Source: Dasyornis broadbenti (Eukaryota; Chordata; Aves; Passeriformes; Dasyornithidae). Taken from it: 64,000 nucleotides of DNA. The stretch covers positions 691,706-755,705 of the forward strand of contig VZRN01004390.1 of the NCBI GenBank assembly GCA_013397935.1, in the 5' to 3' direction. The position numbers were made by a program, and so were the translations under genes. The notes beneath the pieces were generated by a model. It did no database searches, was not told the DNA's origin, and saw only the letters and a program-made list of their open reading frames with translations. Below are positions 53,122 to 64,000 of the stretch, in pieces; positions within the stretch are counted from its first letter, which is position 1; every line of letters starts with the position of its first letter.

Positions 53122-53147
53122 CTGCGACATTTAAATGGACAGCTAAG
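53122..53147 (-). other. AVEN: 3' splice site (acceptor) of the AVEN exon
   Basis: On the minus strand the intron ends ...CATTTAAATGTCGCAG before GTAGAAGAG. The pyrimidine tract is short and interrupted by purines, so the site looks only moderately strong. An ATG happens to lie in frame nine bases upstream of the exon (ATG TCG CAG). It can mislead an ORF caller into proposing a start Met, but it is intronic. The acceptor is placed here because homology to AVEN begins at the Val codon just after CAG. Confidence 0.8.
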
Positions 53148-55413
53148 CCATTGCAACTTAATAGCATTTTGTTCTGTATTTAAACAATTATTCATACAAA
53201 CAACTCCAACCACAGAAATAAAACCCAGAACGACAAATCCACCTGGATCCCCACCAATATTTTAGGTGGTACTAACTTTTTGAGAACTGTATGTAATTTA
53301 TCAATAGTGTAACTAAAAGCACCTAGTGAAGCTTCAGCTCTTACAGGGGTTAAGCAGTGACACTGATATAAGTTCTACTATTTTCCCTCCTATTCTAAAA
53401 TGAATAGCTTCCTTCCTAAAACTAAGAACAATGGATAGGGAGTGGAACTAAGAATTGAAACCAAGTATCTCTGTCCAAGTGTTGCAGTGATACAGATGAA
53501 AAATACAACGTTTGTAGAGCTGAATAGGAAAAGATGAATTCTTCAGAAAAACATTTTGAAAATGGTGATTTATGTAAAAATTTCCATTGTAACCAATTGT
53601 AGAGTTTTAAATCAAGTAATATGGAATAATTAATCAAACAAATTTCCTTCATAAAAGCCATTTTAAGGAAACAGACATGAAAAAGTTAAATGGACTGCTA
53701 GCAGTCAACCTACTAATCTTAACCTCTTAAAAAGTCCTAGGGTCAATATGAGAACTCATTGCAGTCCACTTAAGATACAAACAAAATAGGTATTTGCCAC
53801 AAGTACTCAATAGCTGTGGAAAACTCTCCCCTGTCTTGAATTCTCTATATATGCAGCTCTCCCAGAGCTTGGGGTTTAGCTGGAATGACTGCTGCTTCAC
53901 AAACAGAAAGATTTGCTTCCTGGAGGAAGGAGCACTCAACAGGCAAGAGATTAAATCTGTCACAATTACACAAACACATTCCCAGGTGTCAAACAGCTGA
54001 CAAAAAGGAAAATATTCTGTGAATTTTACTGGTTCTGTGCAATTTTTAGGTAAAATTTCTTTTCTCTGTATTCACCAGATAAACACACTAAAATGGTTGT
54101 TGTAGGTAAATGGTTGTGTGAGCAAATGGATGAAGTGACAACTATATTACTGGAAACTGAGGCCGAGCTAAAATTTCCACACCAAAAAAAGGCCAAATCC
54201 ACTTTCATCAAGATAAAAATAAACTTATTTCTTCTCTATTCTTATCCTGTGAAATTAATTATCTGCTATAATCTCAATGATTTGCTATAAAGTAACTTAG
54301 AGTTGATATGATTCACAAGTCAAAGCAAGAATACTGCTACAGCGATAGATCAGTTTTGTACTTTATTTTCAAGAAAATGTCAGAATCATATTGTAGACCT
54401 GTTTGAAGAATTCAGTCCTTTCAGCTGTAAACATAAAAACCCCAGGAGTACTACTTTCTTAGCTCAACAAGCTTCCAGTAAACTAATATGGATACAAACG
54501 TTCTCTTAAACCAGACAAAATTCTTTTTCACATTCTGTTACTCGCTATGCTATACGGTACACCTCAAGGAGATTTCACTTCTTAGAAGTAAAACAGTTAA
54601 CTTCAAGAAATAAACCACAAATTCTCAGGAGCGTTAACAGCAGTTGTGCAGCCTGATTCCCCAAGTACTATCCTGAGACTTCCTGTTAAAAAAAGCAAAC
54701 TTAAAATACAAACTGCTTCCATTTCCAATAAACATTTAATGGAAAATCTTACATGATGCACTGCCAAGCTACAAGATAAAACTGCAAATATTCACAATTG
54801 AATAGTCAACATTCAAGAAACTTAAAGATATGTTAAAATTGTCAAGTACATTCAAAAACTCTGATCAGTGAAACTTCAGAAAACAGTTTGCTTCTACCAT
54901 CTCACATGAGACAGGTACCAAGTAACAAATTCAGAAACACAGAAACATATACCTTAACTACCTCCCTCTTAGCTACCTATTCAGATACACCATATGCTAT
55001 ACTACCATTGTCACCACACTTTACTGAAAATGAGTCAGTACAGAGCAAACATCTGTCCTATGTGCAATGAAATGAAGTAACTTCCTCCTTGCCATATTAT
55101 CAAATAACAATAGATACAAACTGAAACAAATTCTAAAAGCTAACTCAAATATAACCTTTAAAAAATTATTACTCTCATAAGGAGAAAAATGTAGGCCTTT
55201 AAATAGTATTAAACTACATCTACATGTTATTGCTCAGTGTTCTAACACACTATGATACCACAGGAGGTGTAACATCTATTCGCTGTGTCTCAGTTTCAGA
55301 TGGTAGTATATGTATCACCATTTGTGCATTTTATTGAAATTTTCTAAGTGGGAAAAGTACGCAAATCCAGCTGAACAAATCCAGGAAACCTTCAGACTAT
55401 CTTGCATATTGGG

Positions 55414-55477
55414 GAAAAAATAAATAAATTAAAAAAACAACAACAACAAAAAAAAAAAAAACAAAAAACAAAAAAAC
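55414..55477. repeat. A-rich simple repeat with (CAA)n
   Basis: The stretch holds 'ataaataaatt', then A-runs broken by C, including 'caacaacaac' and a 13-nt A run. It reads as T/TTG-rich on the minus strand, where it produces a meaningless F/V-rich frame. Confidence 0.9.
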
Positions 55478-57660
55478 CGCAATATTCCACTTAAATACTA
55501 AGGCACTCAACAGTGAAAGGGCCAAGCTCCCCTGCATAGGAACTTGCACAATTTGTGGTCTTCTGCCAACCAATCCATTTTTATCCTTTATGAGAGCCTG
55601 TGACTGCACTTTTCTTCTAAAGGAAAGCAAAGTCCATAGCACGAATGACCACAAGCTACAGTCTAACACAGCAGAAAAATACTTTAGAACACTAATTTTA
55701 TATGCAGGGTTGGAACAGTATGGTATTGAGAAAATATAGGAAAGTGGGCTTTTTGTTTGACTTTTCTTACAGATGAGAACATGTTGATGCACGTGGTTCA
55801 GGAATGAAGGTGTTTAAATGAAGTAAATATTGTTCTGAACAAATACTTTCCCCTGGGGTCATCCTTCTGCACTTCCCTGGAACCCAGAGTGGTTTGGATC
55901 AAACACAATGGAGAAAGTGCAACAGTGACCTCTTGCATCCCACTTCAATTACTCAACCACTCTTCACTTGTAAGTGCAATCAGTCCTAGCATGTTAAGCA
56001 CACGTGTCCAAGCACTCAACAAGAACTTTTGAGCACACAGCCTTTTAAAAAAACAAAACTGAAAGTGCATTAAAAGTCAGAGCTTCCATTAAGACTTTCT
56101 AAAACTGTATTTATTACCCTTAAGAAGCCACAGCAGTTAAAGCTTATACTTATTCCTGTTCAATTCTGGTAACACTGTAAGAAAAATTTAAAATACTTCA
56201 TCTTTGTCAGACTTAGAATATCCTACAGTAACAGAAACATCAGATGTTCAGCTTACCTTTCTTTGGGCCAACTGCTGTTCCCCATTATGTAGGTATCATG
56301 TATTATTAGATTTCCGTTCTTATTTATTTTGTAGCATTTCTCCCAATTTCTTCCCAAGAATGTCACTTCATAGTATGTACAAAAACACAGTTTGAGCTTT
56401 TTTGTTAATCTCTTAGAAAGAGTATAGCTATTTGTCTTCTTCACTTCCTTCTCAAATTATCTTTAGAAACTCTTCAAAATTGTATTGATCAAGTGCTACT
56501 TTTCCCCTTTGTTATTTAATCTCTGTATTACTGTTTTGAATATTACACCTACAACACATTCACATATCCTTAATCTTTTCCATTCTTTATTAGGGACACT
56601 TACCTACAATACCCCAGACATCATATATATCCACTCAGAGTCACAATAAATAGTCACTGCCATATGGGGGCACCTGCATGTTCATGAACAGCCATAACCA
56701 CTGTCTACTGCCTATATTTGCTGCTCTCACAACAAGCAACAGCACACACCAATTCCTTGAAAAAACTTCTGTCTTGATTCCATCTTCCCTTCCGGGAAAA
56801 TGCTGTACAGCTGTGGTCAAGTGCAAGGACATTCAAGCTTATCCAAATCTCTCAAATCTGTTTTCTCTTCTCATCAGGGAAAAAGGCTAGCAAGACAAAA
56901 TGAAAATATTCTGTGGGTTGAATCTGATCCGTTGCATCATTTATCAGCTGCATCATGAATGGGCACATATCTTTTTTTCTCATTTATATTTAAAATACTA
57001 AGGTGTCTGTGCAGAGACCATTTATCTTTTGCTCCTCACCCTAATTTGGCAGCATCTGTTAAGGCCAAATTGTCACAAATGGAACTTCTAAGTCAAAGGA
57101 TCAAAAAAACATATATATAATTACACAACAAAGCAGTTCATGATCTCTACACTTTAAACTGTTTCACAGAATAGAAGTCTGTATATGGAGGTTTGTATGC
57201 ATGCAAATAAGTAAGGCAGCTTGGCTGACATTGACTTCTGAGTGGTTCCTTTGGGCAGACATAAATGGAAAATTTTAGAGACTGTTACTCTTCAATGTTA
57301 GAGAGTTATTCTTTAAGGACTTAAATTGCTCTTGGAAATATATACGTGCTTTTAATTTCATGGTTCAAAGTTATTGGTGGTGTAACCAAACGAGCAATTG
57401 ATTACACCAGGAATTATCTTAGTACATTATAGATACAACACAATCTCAAAAAGATTTCCTTTTTCAGCAACAGTGTTCATTAAATGCACTTTATTTACAT
57501 TTAAATCCAAAAAGGTACAAGAGAATCCCTTGACAGCTTAATTTATGTATTACTATGATTGACAGGTTTATACCTCATGATAGTTATATATAGTATAAAA
57601 ATCTTCAAAAGTTTTATTTTATACATTTAATTACTACCCCTATATATATGTCCCTCTTCT

Positions 57661-57700
57661 TGTAAGTAATTACTTGACAATGTAAGTGATTACTTGACAA
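57661..57700. repeat. 20-bp tandem duplication
   Basis: The unit 'tgtaagtaattacttgacaa' is followed directly by 'tgtaagtgattacttgacaa', with one difference in 20 bases. It lies in inferred AVEN intron 1. Confidence 0.92.
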
Positions 57701-60141
57701 AGGAATACATCATCTGGTTTATCATGATGGAAATTTAATAGACTCTCTAAATTATGAACTGTATAGTATATTAAAGAAAAACAGACTATATTCAGAACTA
57801 CAGCTAATGGAAGCAGAAATGTGTTTTTAAATGCAGTTCTTAGATTAATGCTATTATTTTACAAAAGACAAAATACTAGTGCATTTTATCAATACTGATG
57901 CAAGTTTGTAGATGTTTAGAAACAAGATGTCCTTACCCACAAGAAATAACAAAGAACACTATCTTTATGGTGTTACCTAGACAGAAAACTGAAATTCAAT
58001 GCTGGGTTTTGAAATGCAATTCACAACGATATCAACAAACACGAATTCAGGTTTTAAAACAAAAATAATAACAAATACTAATAGTAAATTAACAAATTAA
58101 ACATAACTGGCAGTCTTATTGTAGATAACTCTTCTATCTAAGAAAATCCCACGAAGCATGCCAACACATTGTTCTGTCTACCTAGGAATATTAATGATAA
58201 ATTTCCGTATGGAGAAAGCAAGTTAGAACAATATAAAAGAGAGAGTATGAAGTACAACTGGACTACAACATCTCAACTTATTCTTATTTCATTCTCTTAA
58301 TCTAGATTTTAGAAAAATCAATGAAAGATAAAATTTGGAAATTTCCCTGAAAAGTAAGATTTTCCCAATGCACTGATACCATAAGAAACCATTTCTCTTC
58401 TTTCAGAGACAAAGGCATATTTTGTAATAACACTCAGGAACACCTGCCAAAACCTGAGCTATTAGCTTAGCTATAGTGAATTGTTTTCAAGAGACATCAT
58501 ATTCACAAGTCTAACCACAACGACCGTAAATAAGTAAATATAGTAATTTTGTCCACCAAATTATTTTACTTCAAAATTCTTGCTTACTAGAACTAAGTAA
58601 AAACTTCAAATGGAAAAGGCTGCTGTCTCATTACTGTTCAACTAGACCAAAACTCTACCTCCTAAAATATTCTTTGCACTCTTTTAAAGTTTTAACATGA
58701 TCAAGTACCAGGGCTACAAGCTGTACTTCATCTTTCTCACAAATCATTATTAACACTTCCACAAGATACAGCCATATTCTGCACAAATCTTATTCCTCAC
58801 TGAATTGGAATGAGAATTTCTATTAGGAGCTAAATCTCTCTCTTAGAGTCACTGAGACAGGGGGAAGAAAAAAAAAGCCCCATAGGCAGACAACTTTGTT
58901 GTTTTGTTTGTAACTATCCCTTCACTTTCAAAGACCCAGAAAAGAATCCTCAAATCCTGATGTTCACTCTTCACTGCCCTCTCAGAAATACCTGTGTGAC
59001 CTGCTAGTACATGATTAGCTGCATGGTCCTTCAAATGAGAGCCTTACGAGGGCAAAATGAACCAATCTGATACATGCTGCTCAAGTTTTGTACTGCAGCT
59101 TTCAGAAATCCAGTTTGAAAACTGTTGACTTGTAGATAAATGAAACTTAATAACCATGCACTGTAGGTTACTAAGACTTTGTTCTTTGTGAAGCCTGCCA
59201 AGTAATTATTTATTTCAGAAACTGCATATTTCAGGGCGCTGCTCATTAGATACAGGATTTTCCAAACTACAAAGCCACTAGCTAAAATTTCACTCTACTG
59301 ATTTGGATTAAAACTCCAAACTGAAAGATGCTTGATGAGGTATGTTGTGAGAATGGTCATTATAAATTCAGCACCCATTCTCCACTAATTGAAAAACTCG
59401 GTAGAGTATCAACAAGTTGTATTACCTGCAGAAGTAGGCCTTTTCCTCCCTTCCCCAAGGCTGTGCCACGCTGCGAACAAAGAGTCTGTAGGAAGTTTGT
59501 CCAGCTGCTCTCTATAGATAATGAGGCTTTTAATTTTCTAAATTTGCCAAGGAAATACATTTCGACCAACAGAAGAAAAACAAAAAACTATATTTTTTTC
59601 TTTAATTCAGTGGAAATGATTATATGGAAGTTACTGGCAACTATGTAAATTCATCAAGCAATTTATACAAAATTATCACATGGACCTGCACAGAACCTGG
59701 CAGCCCTTCTACCTTCAAATTGTCAGTAACTTAAAAAAGCTGATTTTTTGTCTTACAAACATCAGTCAAAAATATGCGTGCAAACATAAAGTAGGAGCCT
59801 CTGTCTTGACAGAAATAACAGGTTTCAAGAAAACTTTACAAAGTATACATGCCACAAAGGTTACAGCATTTTCAGTAAGATTATTGATTGTTCCTATGTA
59901 TAGTCTGTAATTGGCCAAAACCAGAAGGCTTATATATTGCACACATATGGATCCACATATGGGAATGTTGCATGTCTTATTCTAAAACCAAGTTACACTT
60001 AGTATTCTGGATCGGTTAAGGAAATCTTCTGAAGAAAGATAATTGTTTTTACCAAATCTGCTGTTCCTAAAGAGAAGTTTCCTAAGCTGCATTAGAGACT
60101 GACTATATCCTGAAACTGATTCAATTCTTATGTGTTAATGT

Positions 60142-60290
60142 CACAGTATTATAGAGTAATCCAAACTGAAAGGGATTGCAAGAGGTCATCTTGTCCAACC
60201 GCCTATTCAAAAGAAGGTCAAAACTGAAATCACACCATGTACGCTGGGGCTTTGTCCACTCAGGGTTTGAAAACCTCCAATAGTCTACCT
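60142..60290 (-). mobile_element. CR1 LINE, short 3' end fragment, minus strand
   Basis: The segment reads 'tcacagtattatagagtaat', 'ctgaaagggattgcaagagg', 'tcatcttgtccaaccgcc' and 'gggctttgtccactcaggg', then 'tttgaaaacctcc'. This is an old, diverged reverse complement of a CR1 3' end, about 150 bp. It lies in inferred AVEN intron 1, in the sense direction. Confidence 0.82.
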
Positions 60291-63200
60291 AATCCTTAGC
60301 ATTTCCTTTTGCTGTTTCATTTCAGCACTTCTAAAATTGCAAAAGCAGTTGTATTAACAGTTTTAACAATAACTTGTAAAGAACACACATGAGGAGTTCT
60401 GTGACATCAAGAAAGCAAAATTTATTGAGGCGAAATATTCACCTTAACAGTTAAATAATAGATGTTTTAAAGAATATTGCTATTTTACTAGTCTTCATAA
60501 GTCAATGGATAAGATAGCTTCTCTCAATAAACATATCTGTTATAAATTTATACATATTGAAAAGCTTTGTACTTCTGCAACCTTATCAATGATGTAAAAG
60601 CATGACAAATTATGTAAAAAGCTCAGTCAAAACATCCATCTGCAGAACAGAGAAAAATTTGATCCTAACTCACAAAGGTTATTTCATAAACTTGGAACAA
60701 AGTCTGCTCAAAAGAGCAAGGTTTAGAGAAGACCTCAGTTATATTGACAAGACTAATGTTTATTTAACAACTCCCACATGCACACAGCTTTAGAACAAAG
60801 CCAACAGAAATCCAGCAGCTGCACCAAGATCAAAAACAACACATTGAAGGAGTTTCAGTGTTTCCCATGCAAGAAGTATGTGACAAAGTTTCTCAACGGA
60901 TGCATTTTTTGCCACAATAAAAATAGAAAAAATAAACAAAAAACTCCCCCAAAACAACCTCTCAAAAGACTTCTGCTGTGTTGTATTACAAATAAAAGGA
61001 AACCTTCAAAGTTTACATTTTAATAACAACAAAACTATTCCCTACCTTTAAATTCAAAAATATTTGATAACAGATAGTAACAAGTTGAAAGCTTAGGGCC
61101 TTTTAAAATGCATCTACTTTGTAAAAAAGAAAGCACATAGGAATAAGACATTCTTTTTCTATGGATTTCAAAACATGGAAATAGCTTAGTGATATTCATC
61201 CACACTGTTCTATTTTCAACTGTCACAGCATTAAAGAAGAAAAAATTCTGAAAGACACCAAACAGAATGGGACTGTTTGAAATTGTATCCCTAAACTGCT
61301 GGAAACTTAATCAATAGTTTTTTTCTCTTTTCTGCTGTGAACTTTCTGCCAGCTTCAGTTCCTCTGTCAGTTCACAGCAGAATCAGACAAGTACAAATAA
61401 TGGTTAGATAGGCTGGAAGCATGCCATGAAACATGGGAACTGGGAAGCAGGTCCTTCTTTTATATCTGGCAGCAGTTAGATTGGCTAAGTGTACTCATAA
61501 GCCTTATCCTTGGTTTTAATGTTCTGCAATGTTTAACTCATATTGCAAAAGTAAATTTTGTTTTTCCTTTAAAGATTTACAGATTCTCCATTACTATTCC
61601 TTTTCATATAATACATATGGACACAGGTGTCCTTCGTCAAACTCATAGTTTAAGAAAAATGCTTTGCTACAAATATTTATGTTGACTGATACAATTTTTA
61701 ACATAAACTTCAGAACACTTGCCATTTGCAACTGCTTTTAGTCCCCTTTTTTAGTTCAGGTTTTAAAATAGTCATTCAGACACGTAAATCATAATTTTAT
61801 AGGTTCTATATACAAGTACTGGTGTTTGGTTCACTGTGGGAAATTCTGTCTTGAATTTAAATTAAAACTGCCAACATCTGTCACTTTTTCACATCAACTA
61901 CCACACAATAACAATATTCCAAACACATAAATATTCACACAATGAAAAGTAAAGCTGCAAAAGGAGATACTCTATGAATCTGAAACCCTAAAAGGTCCCA
62001 TATAAGAAATTCCAGAGGACAGCATTTTGTTTTCCTCACCCCTTTCGTTATATCCATAATGTTGTTAGTAGCATAACCCCTAAGTTTTTCATCTTGCATT
62101 ACAATATATTGCCATTTCATAAATATAATTTCACATGCTACCAAAAACCCTCACATCTCTATGACCCCTCTATCAACAAACTGGCAGACCCAGCCATTAT
62201 TCACTTTTTAAATTGAATTGCATTATTACATTTATGGTGTGGTATGACGAAGCACTAAAGCTTGGGTTACAAGTAGCCTGATTTGACAATATTTTCAGTT
62301 AAGGGAGTCAAAAAAGGGTACTTTTTAGAACTAACAGACAATCATGTAATCATGTAAAGTAAATCAATGAACAGTAAGTAATTTAAAAGATAATTTTAAA
62401 GGATAAAAAGCAGTTTGTCTGATGTGTAAGTAAAATACCTAACTATAAAGCTGAATGCAAAATCCCATATCAAGAAACAAACAAGAAGGTTATAGATATA
62501 TTGAATGACACGGATTAAAAAGGGAACAAGTCATGCTAAACATCAAAAAGATGCTATCCTCAATTCCCAGAGTTTTAAACAGCATTTCTGAGACCAATAC
62601 TACAATTAATTTCTTTCTTTATACAGTAGAAAACCAGAAAATACACAGAGAATACCAACTCCTCACTTGACAGTCACCAAAACTTTTGTTCTTCCTTGTC
62701 TTTTCAATTACATGAGAAATGTATGGGCTGATCCATTTTCTTAGGTATCTGCAAACCAGGCAACAAGGAAAGGGGAAATGAGTGAAACAGTAATTCATCA
62801 AGGATATGAATTTAAGAGACTGCAATTCCTACCTCACAGTCAAGGCAGTATCTCTCTGACAGAATAACCAAGTGGTGTGAAAAAAAAGCAGCTACTTACA
62901 CCACACCCTCCATTATCAACTTTCCTTGCTCACGTGAGCAGCCCCCTTCCTACAACAAAGTCAGCTGAAAAAGAACTAATCATCTGGAATTCTCTCAGGC
63001 ACTGTGCAAGGTGTTGTCCCATAATGCAGCAAATTACAGCCAAATATCTGATTTGTGGTGGGTTTGCTTTTGAAAGCAATAGACTTGTACTGAATCTTCA
63101 TGCATTGTAATTTAAAACACAGCTGTATTATGCACGTGTCTCTATGATGCTCACCCAAAACAAAAGGCAGCCACACACCCCATTTTCAAGCTCTTTCAGT

Positions 63201-63829
63201 AGTCTAGCTCAAATATGGTAAAGGCAGTAGTATTCTAGAGCATGTTCTCCAACTTTTATATCACAGTCTGAGAGAATTAATGATGAACCTGTTTGGGGAC
63301 TCCGTTTATAAATCACAGTGTCAATATAACACAGATAAAAGGTGTAGAGACATCACACTGTCTTGACTCAGGTAAGTCAGAAACAGAATTTTTTGTCACC
63401 AATGTGTAGCATGCACTTGGCCTCAAAGTAGTACACTTTGGACAGAAACATAAAATTTTCTAAGGTAAAAACAGTTCTGTTTGTTCTGAAATGAACAGAA
63501 AATAGATGGGGACTGCAGCATAAGCGAAGGGAGTGCCAAAACAAAGCATCTCAAAGAGATGTGTAAATAAATACAATTCTTCAGCTATTGTGGAACTCCA
63601 GCATTTTATCCAGAAAGTAGAAATAAACACAATTCCCTTTTCTGCACAAATCCATTTTAAGTTGCATCTCCCACTTCCCATGAGAATAGAGTGGCTTTAC
63701 ACACTCTGGAGGTGAAGACCTAGCCTCTTTTCTCAGCCAGACCTGTTCTACTTTGTACAGCACCTGGACACTCCTGGTAGGAGAACTCAAAAAGCTGGAG
63801 GTCTACGTGCCCTGCAGATGCACAATCAC

Positions 63830-63857
63830 CACACACATACACACGAAAAAAAAAAAA
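63830..63857. repeat. (CA)n followed by poly-A
   Basis: 'cacacacatacacac' is followed by G and a 12-nt A run. It is a short compound microsatellite. Confidence 0.85.
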
Positions 63858-64000
63858 GAAAACAAGAACCTAACATTTCATGTCAGTCTTTCTTTCATTC
63901 CTACTCTCTTCATGACAATATCATGTTTTTACGTAATGTACAAAGGGACTGAAAAACCGAAGTGAGGGAAATTCAGATAAAAAATTATTTCAAGTTCATT

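Larger units (their letters stand above)
53122..64000 (-). other. AVEN: AVEN intron 1 (3' part, inferred)
   Basis: This is sequence upstream of the AVEN exon in transcription order. I see no coding exon, CpG island or GC-rich first exon, which AVEN needs for its Arg/Gly-rich N-terminus, so the promoter should lie beyond the window. It holds an A-rich tract at 55.4 kb, a 20-bp tandem duplication at 57.66 kb, a CR1 3' end at 60.14 kb and a CA/A-rich tract at 63.83 kb; the rest is AT-rich unique DNA. In mammals CHRM5 lies near or overlaps this part of AVEN on the opposite strand. Its long single-exon frame is absent here, and untranslated exons could not be recognised. Confidence 0.7.

Noticed and set aside
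55397..55792. 131-codon minus-strand frame with an F/V-rich end
   Set aside because: Its C-terminal part is translated (CAA)n/poly-A simple repeat, and the rest has no motif.
1..64000. Bacterial or phage-style features (operons, CRISPR arrays, riboswitches)
   Set aside because: The sequence is intron-like vertebrate DNA with avian repeats; no repeat-spacer array or dense coding is present.

Overview
The window looks like vertebrate nuclear DNA from a bird. It is AT-rich, has no dense open reading frames, no long coding frame and no bacterial gene structure. It carries several chicken-repeat-1 (CR1) LINE 3' ends of the avian type and one solitary LTR of an avian-style endogenous retrovirus. 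The bird call rests on these repeats; CR1 also occurs in turtles and crocodilians, so 'bird' is strongly favoured but not proven.

One coding feature is supported: a 181-base exon on the minus strand at 52941-53121. It has splice sites at both ends and encodes the conserved core of AVEN (apoptosis and caspase activation inhibitor), including the signature GESQRGTDFSVLLSSAG. By comparison with mammalian AVEN this is the exon after the Arg/Gly-rich first exon, called exon 2 here. Most or all of the rest of the window is then intron: 53122-64000 is the 3' part of intron 1, and 1-52940 is intron 2, or intron 2 plus small exons I could not find. AVEN is transcribed right to left, so exon 1 should lie beyond 64000 and the later exons below position 1.

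Region by region: 1-19.8 kb is AT-rich unique sequence with homopolymer tracts and a 50-bp tandem duplication near 15.0 kb. At 19.84-20.59 kb two CR1 copies meet tail to tail and form an imperfect inverted repeat. A solo LTR lies at about 23.67-24.23 kb. From 24.2 to 38.0 kb the sequence is unique, with short tandem duplications and a strong G-run cluster at 34.25 kb. CR1 3' ends lie at 38.07 kb, 40.77-41.64 kb (the longest, about 870 bp) and 60.14 kb. Three purine-rich, possibly minisatellite-derived tracts lie at 45.1-45.4, 46.3-46.5 and 50.0-50.5 kb.

There is no operon, CRISPR array, RNA gene or multi-gene system that I can support. I found no evidence for a new biological system. The most useful observations are the AVEN exon, the CR1 inverted pair and the purine-rich tracts.
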